DNA of 64,000 nucleotides from Sphaerulina vaccinii (lineage: Eukaryota; Ascomycota; Dothideomycetes; Mycosphaerellales; Mycosphaerellaceae), in contig JAKUDP010000014.1 in the NCBI GenBank assembly GCA_022570795.1, positions 62,001 through 126,000 on the forward strand, given 5' to 3'. The notes beneath the pieces are model-generated. The model was given only the letters and a program-made list of their open reading frames with translations, was not told where the DNA came from and did no database searches. Shown here in pieces: positions 32,632 to 45,481 of the stretch. The position numbers were made by a program, and so were the translations under genes. The first letter of the stretch is position 1. Each line of letters opens with the position of its first letter.

Positions 32632-35600
32632 ATGGCCTCCTTCATCGATGGAAGGGAAGGGAGTGAGGCGCCATCTGACTCCTCCGGCTCTGACTTCTAC
32701 ACGGATGCGCCGACACAACAACCAGAGTGCAGCGCGAATACAGCCCCACCACCGATCGCGACACCAGCCCCTGCGATGGAGACCATGACCATCGTAGAAG
32801 CCGTGGGAGAAGGGGCGCACGACGCGCTCGAAACGCTCGCCGACAACGACGAGACCTCGTCCGACATGGAATTATCCGAAACCAGCCGTCCTGCGACGCC
32901 AGCAGCCGTGACTGCACAATCGGACACTCCTGTTGCGCAGATTGTTGCAGTCGCTGCGAATCACGCCGGATCCAAGCGGAAGCTCAGCGATGCTGATGGA
33001 ACTGCTGATGGCAATGCTACAGATACAGCCGATGAGCAGGTCAAGAAGCGCAAGGTCTTAGCGCAAGCACCTAACCTGACGCCGGCTCTATGGCAGCGTG
33101 TCTTCACACTTCTACCACCTGCAATGCTTTGTCGTTGTTTACGCGTTAGCAAAGAGTTCAAGTACCTGTTGACGGGAGTAAAGGCGCCACATGGACAACA
33201 GAAAGATAAGTCAGCAGCTCGTACTATTGACAGCGAGGCTATCTGGATACAGTCTAGAAAGACATACTTTCCACAGTTGCCACGGCCACTCAGGAACAAT
33301 ACCGAACTGAAGATGCTGCAATTGCTAGGTGGTCAGTCCTGCCAATTCTGTCCGCCCGGGAAGACGCCGGTCCCTGCACCAGCAATATCGGTTTTCAATT
33401 GTGGCCCAGGTCCCCAAGGAGTGCGTGTGCTTTTTCCATTTGGTGTTCGAACATGCGGATCCTGCGTTGAGCCACTGGTGCGAAAGGTAGGTGCCCAATG
33501 GATAGCTGGACTCACTACTCTACTGACTGCCCATTAGGATGTTCAGCTCCTGGCCGAGCCTGTTTCTGCACGCCTGCGCCTTGGGATCACGTACGCCTTC
33601 CGGAATGAGGAGCTTCACTATGTTACAGAGACCGTGCGCCAGCTTCCCTCGGGCATTCCGGGCAATCTGAGGTTCTCCAAGGTGTACTACCATCCAGACT
33701 TGGTGGCCATCCAGCATGAAGAGAACGAAGCGCAGCAACTCGGTGAGGGTGCCGCTGACGAGTGGCGCAAAGGTCTGTACAACAAAGGCAAAGATGCCAT
33801 GGCCGACTCTGCACGATGGGAGAAGTGGGAAGCAGCCCTCCGTCTTGGTGCCAACCTCGCGCAAGTGCTCAGGGAGTATGATTTGTCGTCTTTCCCACAT
33901 CTTGTTCAGGAAGTTCAGAGTAGATCTGCTGAAGCCAAAGCTGCTCAGTCGTCCGCGACGACCAACGGTAAGCAACATCTCCAATCCTCATGTGGCTCGA
34001 CAACTGCCTGTCACTAGACTGGCATCGCACTTTCATATCTTTCATTCGCTTATTGCTGCTCTTCGTGTCGATAGTGGCAGTGGTGCTTCGAAGAACTTGG
34101 AATGGACCTAATTTGCCAGTCACAGGACCGCATCCTCTTCCTCAACCTGTGCACGTCTTTCACAACGGGTATCCGCCAAACTTCCAGCAGTTTCAGCAGC
34201 AGTTCGCGAGACCTCCACTGCCTCAGCAACATCCACTGCCGTTCCCTCCTCCGCTACCACCACATCAGATGCCATTCCCTCTACTACAGCAGCAGCATCA
34301 TCAGCGTTTGGTCCGAAACCCGCAGGAGGTTGAGAGTGCTCGGCAGGCGCGCAAGGCCGAAATCGAACGACGATGCAAAGAACTGGAGCCACCAGTCGAG
34401 CCCGGCGTTCTGCAGCACATGGAGTCCTTCCAGGCCGCGATGCAGATTACTACGCCGCTGACCGATGCCGCGTGGGACATGCTGATGCCGAGGATACTTG
34501 CTCAGAGGGAGAGTGCTGAGTATGCCGAACATGTCAGGGCATCCCAACTCGCCGCGTTACAGGCTGCCATGCCATCGTACATTCCCGACGACATCATATC
34601 AAAACCAGCCAAGGAAATGTATGATCGTGAGTATGAAGATGCGCAGGCACCGCTTCGTAAGCGCCTTGGTGAGTATGCCGACGACACCATCAATGGTCAA
34701 TGGGGTGGTGGCAAAATGCTCGAGAAAGACAATGTTCCGATCTTTGCCATTCAGGTTCTGCAGCATGTGCGCCAGCGATACACGGAGGATAAGGAGCTAG
34801 GGCTTCTCTCTGATCTGGAGCCAGCCGCGAAGCAGAACGGCACTGAGCATGGGTCTCCTTCGCCAGCGCCATTCCTTTCGCTGGACAACATGAAATGGGT
34901 ATTCGACAACAAGGTGAGATGCTTCACAGATGCTCACCGAAAAGAGCTCTTCATCTGTGCAGGATGCGAAGAGGAGAGAAAGCCAAAGTATTTCGCATTT
35001 GAAGGTCTAGTGCAGCATTACGGCGCGAAACATACTTCCACTTTCAGCAAGGGTAATATCATCGTGCACTGGCAGACCGCGGAATGGCCACAGAAACCTC
35101 CATTCCACACAAAACCAGAACATTGGCTGAAGCTGGATCGGCGGACATCAGATATGCGAAAGGAAACTCGCGCCAGGAACACACCTCATAACAACCACGA
35201 GAATCAATTCCAGGCTCCTGCGACTCATTCACCCAGCCAGAATGGGACTGGGCATGGCAATGGTGTCGTCAGTCACGACCCGGCATATGCATCACAGGCT
35301 CATGGACATGCACCTTCGAATGGGTTCTACACTGCGCATGGCAATGGTCTCGGGAACAATCTCAATACGGCCATTGCTGAAGATCATGAGGCACAGCACC
35401 TGAAACTGGCGAACGACTCGCGCGAGGTCTGGGATGCTCTGGACGGTGTTAAGGACTTGCTGGAGTGTATCAAAGTGCAGACTGTGCTCCATCATGCTGT
35501 GACCAAGTTCTGGAACCAGTACCAACAGAAGCCAGCCTTGGACTTACTGACTGACGCTCTGGCGAGCCATAATGCCATGCGTCCACTGAAGAATGTTACT

Positions 35601-37163
35601 GGTCTTGCCTGCAAGTCCTGCGTCGCAGCTGGACAGAACTCGTACAGCAATTCGTACTGGACGCGGATCAGGGGAGTCAAGCTCTTTAACACTTCGTCCC
35701 TGATCACGCACTTCAAGCTGATGCATCAGCCCCACGAGAATGTTGGACCTCTAGACTGGGTCAGAGACATGATCGAATTGCCTGAGAAGCAGATCATCAA
35801 GCAGCTTCTGCACACCCCAGGGATGGACGATGCCAAGCTAGGCTTGATCGCTGCTGCCATGCCGGCAATGTTCCCATCACCATTGCCAACGATAGGCCAC
35901 ATTCCCGAGGACGAGCAACAGCCATCTACAACTGAGGCACCATTCAGCAATTTGCTCAAGCCACTCAACAAGAAGCAGAGGAGCAAAGCCAATAAGAAGG
36001 CTCAAAAGGCTGGCAAAGGTGCGAATGATCGAGACGGCTCTCAGGAGGCTTTGCCAGAGGCGAAAGAAGATGAGTACGATCCATTGCGACCCGCTCTGGT
36101 GCCAAAGAAGCAGACTTGGGATCCCGCCCAGTTCGACACGGATGCTCGCAAACCATCGGAACCACAGGCGCCCACCGCGCAACCTCCGCCGCCAGAGTTC
36201 AACCTCGACCCGGCTACTATTGCCATGCTACAGAACCTGACACAAGCTTCACAGACTAAGCAAGCTCCAGTTGTCGATCGTGCAAGTCGTAGCCCGTCCG
36301 TCGGACGCGCCCATCCTGCACCTGTGCCAGCACATAGAGCACCTGCACCAGCGCCAGCGCCTATACCTGCATCGAATGTGACGCCAAGTGCGCAACCAGA
36401 CATCGCCGCTATACTCGCGGCCCTCACTGCTCAAGGACAGACAGCTACTCCGTCTGCTCCAGTAAGCAACAGGTCTGGCAGTGTTCCTCGCCAATCTTAC
36501 ACGGAGGCATACACGCGTGAGCCTCACTCAAATGGAAAGCGCGATGCTTATGCACCAGCATCGCGGTACAATGCAGCACCGCAGGCACCGCCACAGCCGG
36601 CACCCGCTACCACTGTACACGAACAGCATGCCTACAACCATCGGCAATATGATCAAAACCAACATCACTCCCGTACGGAGCGCGCATACTCGACTGGTCC
36701 TCAGCCTCAACAGCATCAGCCTCCACCTCCACCTCAGCCAGTTCCGCAATATCAGTACCTGTACGAAGACCGCCAGTACGCTCAAGCAAGTCCACATACA
36801 GCTACATACAGAGAGCCTCCTCCGCCCCAGTATGTACAGGTTCCGGAACACGAATACGCACCGCATGGCTACCAATACGAGCGGCCTGCACCACAGCCTA
36901 TCTATGTCGATCAATATGGCAGACCACTAATTCCGATCGATGCTGCTCCTGCGCCGGTCCAGTATCTACCGAACCCATATGAGCAGCAGCAACAGCAACA
37001 TTATGCGAGACCGCAAGAACAGCCAGTATATACGAGTGCTGCACCGCAGCAGCCACATTTGCAGCCTGTGTATAGCGATAGACGGCCTGTGTATTACGAG
37101 CAGCCTGCACCGCCACCGCAACGATATACATATGATGATCGTGCTTCGGTGGGACGATCGTGA
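32632..37163 (+). CDS. large F-box protein with P/Q-rich tail (DUF7892-like)
   Basis: Seen: join(32632..33486,33538..33967,34075..37163), 1457 aa. An acidic disordered N-terminus and a nuclear-type basic motif (KKRK) precede an F-box-like motif near residues 145-180 (LTPALWQRVFTLLPPAMLCRCLRVSKEFK). A Cys-containing block (CQFCPPGK, CGSCVEPL) follows. The middle has zinc-finger-like pairs (FICAGCEEERKPKY...HYGAKH; LACKSCVAAGQN...HFKLMH). The last ~350 residues are Pro/Gln/Tyr-rich. Known: F-box proteins recruit substrates to SCF ubiquitin ligases. Resemblance to fungal DUF7892 proteins is from memory of such sequences. Intron 2 has two possible acceptors, six bases apart and both in frame. Confidence 0.82.
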
Positions 37164-37380
37164 GATTCGAGGTGGAGAGGAAAAGAAGTGTTACAAGGAG
37201 AACAAATTGTATGGCTAGTAGGAAAGACAGAACTAATCTTGTATACTGCTGTGTTACTAGTATGTGATGAACAGAGATTTGAATGGCATATATTGAATGC
37301 CACGCGAGTCACTCCCTCTACAATAGAAAGTTATTGCTGATGAAAGAAGTCCGAGTTCAAGTCTATGATTGTATACCAAT

Positions 37381-38567
37381 CTAATAAAACTTCACATCCG
37401 TCCCCGTCTTCTCCTGAATAATCTCATGCGTCAACTTCATCAACTGCTCTCCCAACTGCTCATCCCTCGACAAATCCGAGCCTGGTTCAAAAGCCGCAGG
37501 AGGACAAATATAGTCTCCTGAACCTTCAGTCTTCGTTACAGCATACAACGTCGAAAGCGCACCCTCAAATTGATCCTTCTTAAAAGGCTCCGCAAGAACA
37601 GACATACCATATCCTAAGAGAGGATACGGTTCGTGGATATCGTTCTTCGACATATCTGTTGAAACGACACCTGGATGGGTTGCATTTACTAGGAGTTTGT
37701 CAGGATATTGGGGAGTGAGGTGACGGGCTAGGTAGCGAGCGTAGAGGATTTTGGCGAGTTTGGCTCGGCCGTATTGGCCGTTGGGTCCAGCGTCTTTGTT
37801 GATTCCTTCTAGGGTTTTGAAGTCGGTGTCCTTGGGGGCTAGTTCGTGGGCGTTTGAGGCTTGAAGGGATACTCGGACTGTGTGGCCTGCTTCGGCTGTG
37901 GACTTGAGGAGTGGAAGGAGGTTTGAGATCAAGATTGCGTGTCCCTAGATTGAGAGAAATTATGGGTTAGCAAAACAGTCCGTCTGCCTTTTTCTCGTGA
38001 TCTAGCCGATCTACTCACAAAGTGATTCACAGCCATATGTCTATCGACTCCATAATCAGTCAATGTCGCAGTCATGATTCCTCTCCCGGCATTTCCAACC
38101 AATACATCAAGACGATCAGTCTCTCTCTTAATCTTCTCAGCAATTTCAGGCAACTTCGTCCAGTCTCCCAAATCACCCTTCAAAAACGTAACCCTCGAAG
38201 CCTTATCCTCGCCCATTTCTTTCTTGATTGCCTCTCTTGCTTCATCTGCCTGAGCCGCGAAGGACAAAATGATGACTTTGCTGATATTCTTAGAAAGCAG
38301 CGTATGCGTAACACCATATCCAATGCCTTGATCTCCTCCTGTGATCAAGGCTACTTTGCCGCTCTGATCAGGGACTTCCTCGAGAGTGAACTGTGTTCTC
38401 GCAGGCGCGAACTTCTGTGCAATGCCTCCCAGATTCTCCGAGAGTGTGGTTCTCGCTGCATCGATTATTGAAGCCATGTTTCTTCTCTGGATACCTCTGG
38501 AGAGGTTTTGGGATCTGCTGCAAGACTGAAATAGTACTGGTCGTATGAGAGAATATGCAGGATTCAT
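37381..38567 (-). CDS. short-chain dehydrogenase/reductase (retinol-dehydrogenase-like)
   Basis: Seen: complement(join(37381..37944,38019..38567)), 370 aa, one 74-bp intron. Rossmann nucleotide motif TGGDQGIG at residues 76-83, VGNAGRG near 157, catalytic-type YGRAK at about 241-245, then NATHPGVVSTDMS. The N-terminal 30 residues are Arg/Ser-rich without acidic residues (SRSQNLSRGIQRRN), suggesting mitochondrial import from the ATG at 38567; a second ATG at 38477 would give a shorter form. Known: such classical SDRs use NAD(P)(H) on alcohols and ketones. Substrate unknown. Convergent with the F-box gene (about 220 bp apart). Confidence 0.88.
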
Positions 38568-39345
38568 TATGGTAGATCAGAAGCTGTAGTAAAACGACAC
38601 GTAAATGTAGTGCCAGACGCGTCTGGTCCTATACAGTACCTGCATATCATCAAGCCATCATAGGCTGGTCATCGCGTTGGAGTCGTGATGTCAATGTCCA
38701 AGCCATGGTAACACGAGGCATGCCACCAGATCGTACCACTTCAGACATCGACGTCTGTGGGTAGAAGTAGGAGTAGCTGCTTGAGGTCTAGACGAGATGT
38801 AATGGGTTGAATACAAAGCTGAGTTGCTAGCTGTTCTCCAAGTGGCATTGTTGCTCTCTCGGCGGCCTTGGCTCCGAAGTGTTTTTGGCTTACACATCAT
38901 CTGGCTCCGAACTACACCTTCTACACCTTCTTCCTTCTGACTAGAGGTCAATGACAAGCTACTGCCACTCCAGGATAAATCCTCTATGCCTGCGCTGGGT
39001 ATCCAAGGACCTCTCCAGCATCACGTTGAAGTCCGCGAATTCGGGAGCGATCTGAACGCAAATGGCTCCTGAGCCTATGGACAACTTGAAGACATTGAAA
39101 TAAGATATGAACATGCGCGAATATCGAATAGCATAGCACGGTCATTGATTTAAACGTACTGAGAGTCACTATATGATTCCCGCCTGGCGATCATGTTGAA
39201 GAGTACCCATACCAAGTCATTGCCACGCAATGAACGAGCCAACGAGGGCTTAGCATTCGGCTCAAGCCATATAGATCAATCCAATCCTGTCTTTGCCCTC
39301 AGCGAACTCCACACACGCCTCGAAGTGACCGAACTACGTACAACA
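38568..39345. other. intergenic region
   Basis: About 780 bp. The frame of the following gene is open from an ATG at 39193, so 39193..39345 may be coding leader. Otherwise nothing recognised. Confidence 0.4.
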
Positions 39346-39897
39346 ATGTCTCTCCCGTCCGCTCCAAAACCACCCAAGGACAATCCCTCGCTCACGAAAG
39401 CATCCATTCCCATTCCCACCAACAACAGCAGCCCTCCTACATTTTGGCGAGAGCTCCCTTTCCAATGGCAGCTAGTGGTTATCAACCACGCCTTCATGCT
39501 AACATGTATGGCACTCATGTGGCTCCCATTTTCGATCTTTTCTCGATATCAAGCATACTTTCACAATCCGGAAGAACACTACTATCCGCCCTTCATCTTC
39601 GGGTTCTATATGGCCTCTTCAATCCTGGTCTTGATACCAATGCTATGGAAGGAGTTATTCGAGGCTTTTGATCATATCAGGGTTGAGGATGGGTTGAGTG
39701 ATGAAGATGTTAGGGTGGTGGTTCTATGCTTCCTTAGAAGTCGGGCTGGAAGGTTGTTGGTTGGGCTTGGTTTGACGAGGTCAGTGTTGCAGAAGCTGAT
39801 GGTCATGGGGGTTAGTGAACGCGATCCTCATGAATTGGGATTCGCGTTGGGGACTGTGGTCTTCTTGAGTCTGTTTGTGGTGGTGATGAGGTTTTAG
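39346..39897 (+). CDS. small three-TM membrane protein, function unknown
   Basis: Seen: intronless, 183 aa from the ATG at 39346 (MSLPSAPKPPKDNPSL). An in-frame ATG at 39193 would add 51 residues that look like leader. Hydrophobic segments are VVINHAFMLTCMALMWLPF, FIFGFYMASSILVLIPMLW and a C-terminal FALGTVVFLSLFVVVMRF. A charged loop (EDGLSDEDVR) lies between the second and third. No family recognised. It reads as a genuine gene from composition and a clear hydrophobic pattern, but there is no independent support. Confidence 0.55.
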   Translation: MSLPSAPKPPKDNPSLTKASIPIPTNNSSPPTFWRELPFQWQLVVINHAFMLTCMALMWLPFSIFSRYQAYFHNPEEHYYPPFIFGFYMASSILVLIPMLWKELFEAFDHIRVEDGLSDEDVRVVVLCFLRSRAGRLLVGLGLTRSVLQKLMVMGVSERDPHELGFALGTVVFLSLFVVVMRF

Positions 39898-40161
39898 GTG
39901 GACATCTAATGCTACCCTTGCTGGGCTCCATTCTTCACGCTTGAAGATCGACTGCTGCACTACTGTTTGCGAAGTCTTTGCGGCCGATGCGTGAGCCTCT
40001 GCACAATGACCTGGACGTTCCACCTATATCCCATGGCAAAGTCTGCATGGCAATGACTTGGCACTCTGCGATGAGATGTCCATATTGTTAGAGAATTGCA
40101 ACTTGACAGCCACGACTCGTATAACTTAGCAGTCATATACAATGCTAAAACTGCCTTTTCC

Positions 40162-40311
40162 AACGGTCGTCCGTGATCTAGTGGTAAGATCGATAAGTCG
40201 TCGGCGTATGCTGATGCACGAGTGAAAGAGATTCCGCAAGTACTACAATGCCTATACAGACATCAGCGTCTTGCCTGTACCAGCGATTACTGGAGAGGGC
40301 GATTGTTTTGC
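40162..40311 (+). ncRNA. novel Pol III-type ncRNA, solitary copy B1
   Basis: CATATAC at 40134..40140, exactly 28 nt upstream. A-box-like TGATCTAGTGG; ATAAGTCGTCGGC...GCTGATGC with P2 TCGGC/GCTGA. Closing helix AACGGTCGTCC with GGGCGATTGTT pairs at all 11 positions. 3' TTTTGC, no inner TTTT. It lies about 13 kb from array A and 16 kb from array C. The 3' strand matches the array C subtype, the GTAT loop matches array A. Confidence 0.82.
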
Positions 40312-43096
40312 TTCATGCTCGTCCTTGGTGATGCTTTTTGTTTTTGTTGGACTGTAACAGTCACATTCGTCGACCTACTCACTCATGTCGGCAGCAGCTC
40401 TCCCCTCGCCTATCACGACCTAAATTATGGTCTAGTACTTGCCCTATTTCGTCGGCTTCTGAACCAGTGACGACCCTTTGGTCTGTCTGCAGTGCCTGCA
40501 TTACAACACACGAGTGGTCGCACAGCATCCTCGGAACCTTGACTATAGTCTTTGGGAGCAGCCGACCGCGAAGGTGGCACTCGCATGCGGCATGAGAAAC
40601 GTGGAGCGGAGAACGTGCATAGGTTGCACAATGGCTTATGCATAATGACACTGCGTAGCGGTGACGGAACGAGAGCGCTGTATGTCTCGAGGATAGGCCA
40701 TCGTTGCTGTCTCGGAAGGTGGTGGTTGAGTTGTGCTGGTGATTGTTGAGGTGCAAGTCTGCTCCGAGAACAGCTGCGGGAATGGAGAAGATAGGAATAG
40801 CAGCCTCAATCCACAATGGTTGATTGATGGGGTACTTCATGGCCAAGAGTGGACCTGTCTGGCGTGGCGATGATGCCGAGTGCACGCGTGTTGCACAGTC
40901 TCCATGGTGGAAGTAGTGCGTCTTCACATGACAGCTCCTGCGGCTGACTGTGGACCTGACAATGCCGGACTGCCATTGGTATATCAGAGACAGTCGAGGT
41001 GGAGACATTGATGGCGAGCGCTTGCATCGCATGTCACACAAATGCTGTGCTGTGCTCGACCAGATCGTTATCTTGAGCAAGATATGACAGCATCTCGCTG
41101 GGAGTTATCCATGTTTCTGTACGTCCATTGATAACATCTTCTCTTATACTGCAGGCGTAATCGCAGATTCAACCAACCAGGCCGGGTTGATTAACCTATA
41201 GGCACGGAGGACACTTGCTAGCTGCACTGCCGTATCCTGATCCTGGTTGATGTCCTGCATGTGCACAGCCTGTATTCGGCATGGCACGGCGGCACCAAGA
41301 CATCGGCCGGATCGCTAGAGGTGTAATCGGTCCACAACCATGAGGCGGCTATGCACGAGCAGGCTATAGGCGGCAGGCATAGTATATGCACGTCAGTCTT
41401 AGAGATTATGCAAGGCGCGGCGTGGCCTCCATTGCGTGTCGAGGAAGAGTACAACCAAGCCATTGAAGAGATTCTTGTACGCTTGCCTCGAAATGCTAAT
41501 GTCGATGCAATCAGCGATGTCAGCTTATCATTGCCCGTATCTCGATGAAGCTATGCTGGTGATGTACTCGAGCTGTGAGTAAGTTCAATGCGGTTGGGAG
41601 TGCTCTGAGTGGTGAGATAAAACGTTGAAAAGGTACCTTGGACAGCTGCAGCTGTAGTATCCTTGTTCTCGGATTCTTCGTCCATGTCCTTGGAAGTGGA
41701 TGCCCGCACCAGGCCGATACTTGGCTCGAGCATATCAGTCGGCTGGCTCTAGGCATATTGATAGAATATTGCGTGGATTGAGCTGCGTGAAGTGTTTCAT
41801 CGACAGTTGTGATAAAGAGGAGAGAGTTGTGAAGCCTTGGTTGGTGTAACACCGCGTCTATCCGCGGAGCTCAGTCAGAAGAGGTTATTCAGCATTGCGT
41901 GTTCGAAGGATCTCGGCTATCCAAGACCTGTAAAACAAGGACCTGTACGGTGGCGTCGACGCTTGACACGCGTAGAGTACGAACAAGACGTGCATTCGAC
42001 CTCATTGTTCTTTGAATTGGATGTTTTGAAGCAGCAATATGTATGTTGTTCGCTATTGCAGGAGGTGTAGTCTTGTAGTACAGCAGAGAGTCCAGTCCGG
42101 GTCGTCGTCGGCGCAAGAGCTACCTCGGTTGGCATGCTCTAGGCGGTGGAGCATTGGATCGAGGAGTCAAAGACAACGGGTGGAGTTGTCTGCAAACGTC
42201 TCCACTCGCAGCACGGGCACCAACCATAGATCATCGCTGTCATGGAAAAGGCGGCTCGAGGGAGAAGAAGTCGTCGCGGCAGCCGCTATCATCAGTTCCA
42301 GCAGTGCCACTTACTAGCAGTACCAGCAGACGGGAGCCTGCATCTCACACAGCGTGAATGAGACTGCGCGTCGTCCACTGTCCCTCGTTGTTTGTGACAC
42401 AGTGATGCTGAACTGTACTGCACTTTGTCGCGGATTGCCCAATCCATGCACTTTCCCCGCATAAGAATTCCTTGTACGCCATTCCCTTTGCGAGATCTGG
42501 GCCCTTCACCACGACCGCCTCCACAGAGTTCACACTACCGCCGCGATTTTCGGCGAGTAATCCTACTCACCACGCCGCTCTATCCACTGTGTACGGGTGC
42601 TGCTGTACTGTACTTTGCATACTGTGGGCTCCCAGTAATATTGGATATTCCAACGACAAAAGCAGGTCTAGGTCAGAGACGGTACCCCAGTACTCCAAAC
42701 GAAGGTCCTGTAGAAACTTCCAACTCTGTGGCCCACATCACCTCACCTACCCATACGACATCTTCCAGGTCAGCAGCAATACCGGTGCTGTAGGGCCTCT
42801 GACCGCTTCTTTCGATCTCAATCCGCCTCAATCCTATCGCGTCAACCACAGGACGAACCCAGACATTTTCTGCCCGTGACGCAAGTCTACTATCACATCT
42901 CACGATACACATCGCACCTTGGCGTCGAGGAAAGGGGACAAAACGGTGTAGCCAGTGTTCACGGAGAGCCAGGGCAGCATCAGTGAGGAGGAGGACCACA
43001 GCATAGGAAGGAACAGCGGCCACCGCACCGCCGACACTCGCTTGCACAGCTCATCTATCTCGAAAGCCTCATGCTTTGAGAGGAGCCATTGACACC
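40312..43096. other. 2.8-kb region without a recognisable gene
   Basis: Only short, non-conserved-looking ORFs, several lacking an ATG. Part near the right end is presumably the 5' leader and promoter of the REG1-like gene. I see no transposon ends, no tRNA and no further copy of the ncRNA family. Confidence 0.4.
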
Positions 43097-44942
43097 ATGA
43101 CGGAGTGTTTGACCCTCCCCATGCAGCCGGAGACGCCGCCGTACCACCAGCGATCTGGATCTTTGAAGAGTTCAGCATCGTCAACCTCTCTATACTTCGA
43201 TAAAGACGTTGCCCGCACTTCCAGCCCACGGATAACACATACGCCCCATGCAGAGCACCAAGAGACACTACCCGATTCTTCACAATGGAGCTGTTCTCTG
43301 CCTGCAGATTCCACGGCAGGGTCTTTTTCTACCATATCCAACACTACATCTGAGGATTCGGTAACCAATAGCAGCGACTCTTCCGTGACCAGTGAAACGA
43401 GCGATGATACCGATATCACCTTTCCGAACTACGATGGGTATGACGGAGATTTTGGCCTCTCCTCGGACTCAATTGCACACAACGACAAACCTAATGATGA
43501 GCCGAGCGAGTCAACGACCAACACCACGATATCGGAGTCTCCAGTGTCTACACCCACTGTAGTAGATGATACCGCAGTCAGGCAGGAGCCCTCGAGGCAA
43601 GTAGACTTCCTTAGTCATGAATGGAGAGAAGAAGACATCTGGTCGTCGTGGAGAAACATTGTTTCCCAAAGAAAGACGGTGTACGGTGAAAGATCGAGGC
43701 TGGAAAACGCTTCTTGGCGGACTTGGGCAAAGACCAAGTTTGACCTTCGCACAGTCTCACCCGAACGGCTTAATTGGCTCAAGGAGTCTGACGTGACTTG
43801 GTTGTATGGCCCACTCAAGGTTGCGGCCTCGTACCCCATCACGCACCGTACTGGTTCTCACTCAGCATCGTACCTGTCGAAGAACAATTCGTTCATCAAC
43901 AAGAAGCCGATATTGAAGAAACGTAGCATGTCTGAGGTCATGCTTCAGAAATCGTTGTCGACCTCGTCACTGGTCAAGCAAGCTGCAGCGTCAGTGCAAT
44001 CCCAAGGCCGTCAATGGCGGCGGAATGGGCCTGACGTGATAGACTCCAAACTGCAGTCTGAAACACCAAGCAGAGATCAGATGGACTACTTCACAAGCCG
44101 GACCTCCAGTAGTATTGGGACTCCGTACGAAAGTCATGAGAAGCGCCACATTCGCTTCGATGAGCGCGTGGAGCAATGTATAGCGATCGATTGCAAAGAC
44201 GATGGCGTTCATCAAGAAGACGACGAAAGTGAAGGAGAAGAGGCACATAGTGACCATGCAGTAGACGACTCAAGCAGTGACGAAGGGCTTGTGATGATGA
44301 AGCGTAAAAAGCGCGCCACTGTCAAACGACGACCGACCGGAAGCAGAAATAACTCTTCCAGCGGGCGGAAGATCATCGAAACACTACCCGCCACGACACT
44401 GAAGTACCGCACAGACAGCCCAGATATTACCGAGGAAGCTCAACATCACACATTCGGCCGTTCATGGAGCACAGGAAACCTCTCACCCAGCCCCTCACAG
44501 GAAACGTTGCGACCAACGAATCCACTGAACAACTTCCTGCTTCCTCCAGACGACGAACCAGAAGATGAAGATATCGAATCGGACTCGTCATGGAGCTTTG
44601 GCGCCAGCAATCCGAAGTCATCTTTGGGATCAGCAGCGGGATCTTTCTCGAGTGCAGATGAAGCAGCAGGAGGCAAGCGTCGAAGAAGACGTGACACTGC
44701 AGCTGCACCTGAGCCTTACGACTTTCAGGTTGAGGGCATGCGGAGAACTCCCAGCGGGATGTTCATGCCTATTGAAGGCGAAGATGATGAGGATGACGCA
44801 GTTCAAGCTGGCTTGTTCGGTCGTGTGAGCGAGACAATCAACACCGCGCGGGACATTGCGCACGTAATATGGTATGTTTGCAGGCCTCTACTGAAGTGGA
44901 CTCTACTAACAGCAATGCAGGAACGTTGGCTGGAGAAAGTGA
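43097..44942 (+). CDS. REG1-like PP1 regulatory protein (DUF1752 domain)
   Basis: Seen: join(43097..44871,44921..44942), 598 aa, with a 49-bp intron (ACTAAC branch site) that restores the ending HVIWNVGWRK. DUF1752-type block about residues 170-240 (DFLSHEWREEDIWSSWR, RLENASWRTWAKTKFDL, WLKESDVTWLYGPL). Near residue 355 KRHIRFDERVEQCIAI contains an RVxF-type PP1 docking motif (HIRF), as in yeast Reg1. Several acidic and Ser-rich stretches. Known: Reg1 targets the phosphatase Glc7 to Snf1 and related substrates in glucose repression. The first ATG is at 43097; the frame is open slightly upstream from a TTG only. Confidence 0.88.
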
Positions 44943-45481
44943 TAGATTCTCGCCGCTTCGTTGGAACTACTGTGCTACTATAATCAGTCCTGCAACATAA
45001 TCACTACACTGAGGAAACGTGTATATGTCAATGCGACACGACGGAATGTTTTACGTCTGTAAAGATGTCTTTGTAACTACCAGTGGGATATACCGTCTAC
45101 ATATGGGTCGGTGAGAATAGTACGCCCTGTGTACAGCAATGATACATCAGAAGCTGGGCCAGTAATGGCTCAATGTTCGAAGAATTATTTGCGACACTCC
45201 TCCCGTCTCTCGTCCATCGATCGCTCCTTCCTCATTATGGTTATGGTGGCATACCATCACGTTTAAAGTGGGGTCTGTGCATCTCACTTCATCTCCGCAG
45301 AAGGCCAAAGCTTCAACGCGACTCATGGCCATCAACCAACACTTCGCGTTGCGCGATGTTCTCGCGCATTCGCCTCTTACTCTCAATCCTCATATTCGTC
45401 ATCATCTGTCGCGTGTCTCAGAGTCTGAGCGAAAAGCCTCCACCAACAACAACATAACACCATTCGCACCTTGAAACTCCA
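44943..45481. other. intergenic region
   Basis: About 540 bp between two plus-strand genes. The last 200 bp are pyrimidine- and A/C-rich, like a fungal 5' leader. Nothing else seen. Confidence 0.4.

Noticed and set aside
33716..34111. Alternative 3' end of the F-box gene, reading through intron 2
   Set aside because: It would stop at 34111 and discard a 1,000-codon open frame that continues the protein after a clean GTAAGC...TAG intron.
36041..36427. Minus-strand 128-codon ORF rich in Gly/Ala/Cys
   Set aside because: Antisense shadow of the Pro/Ala-rich tail of the F-box protein.
42425..42793. 122-codon plus-strand ORF upstream of the REG1-like gene
   Set aside because: Starts with TTG, no recognisable sequence; more likely leader or promoter.
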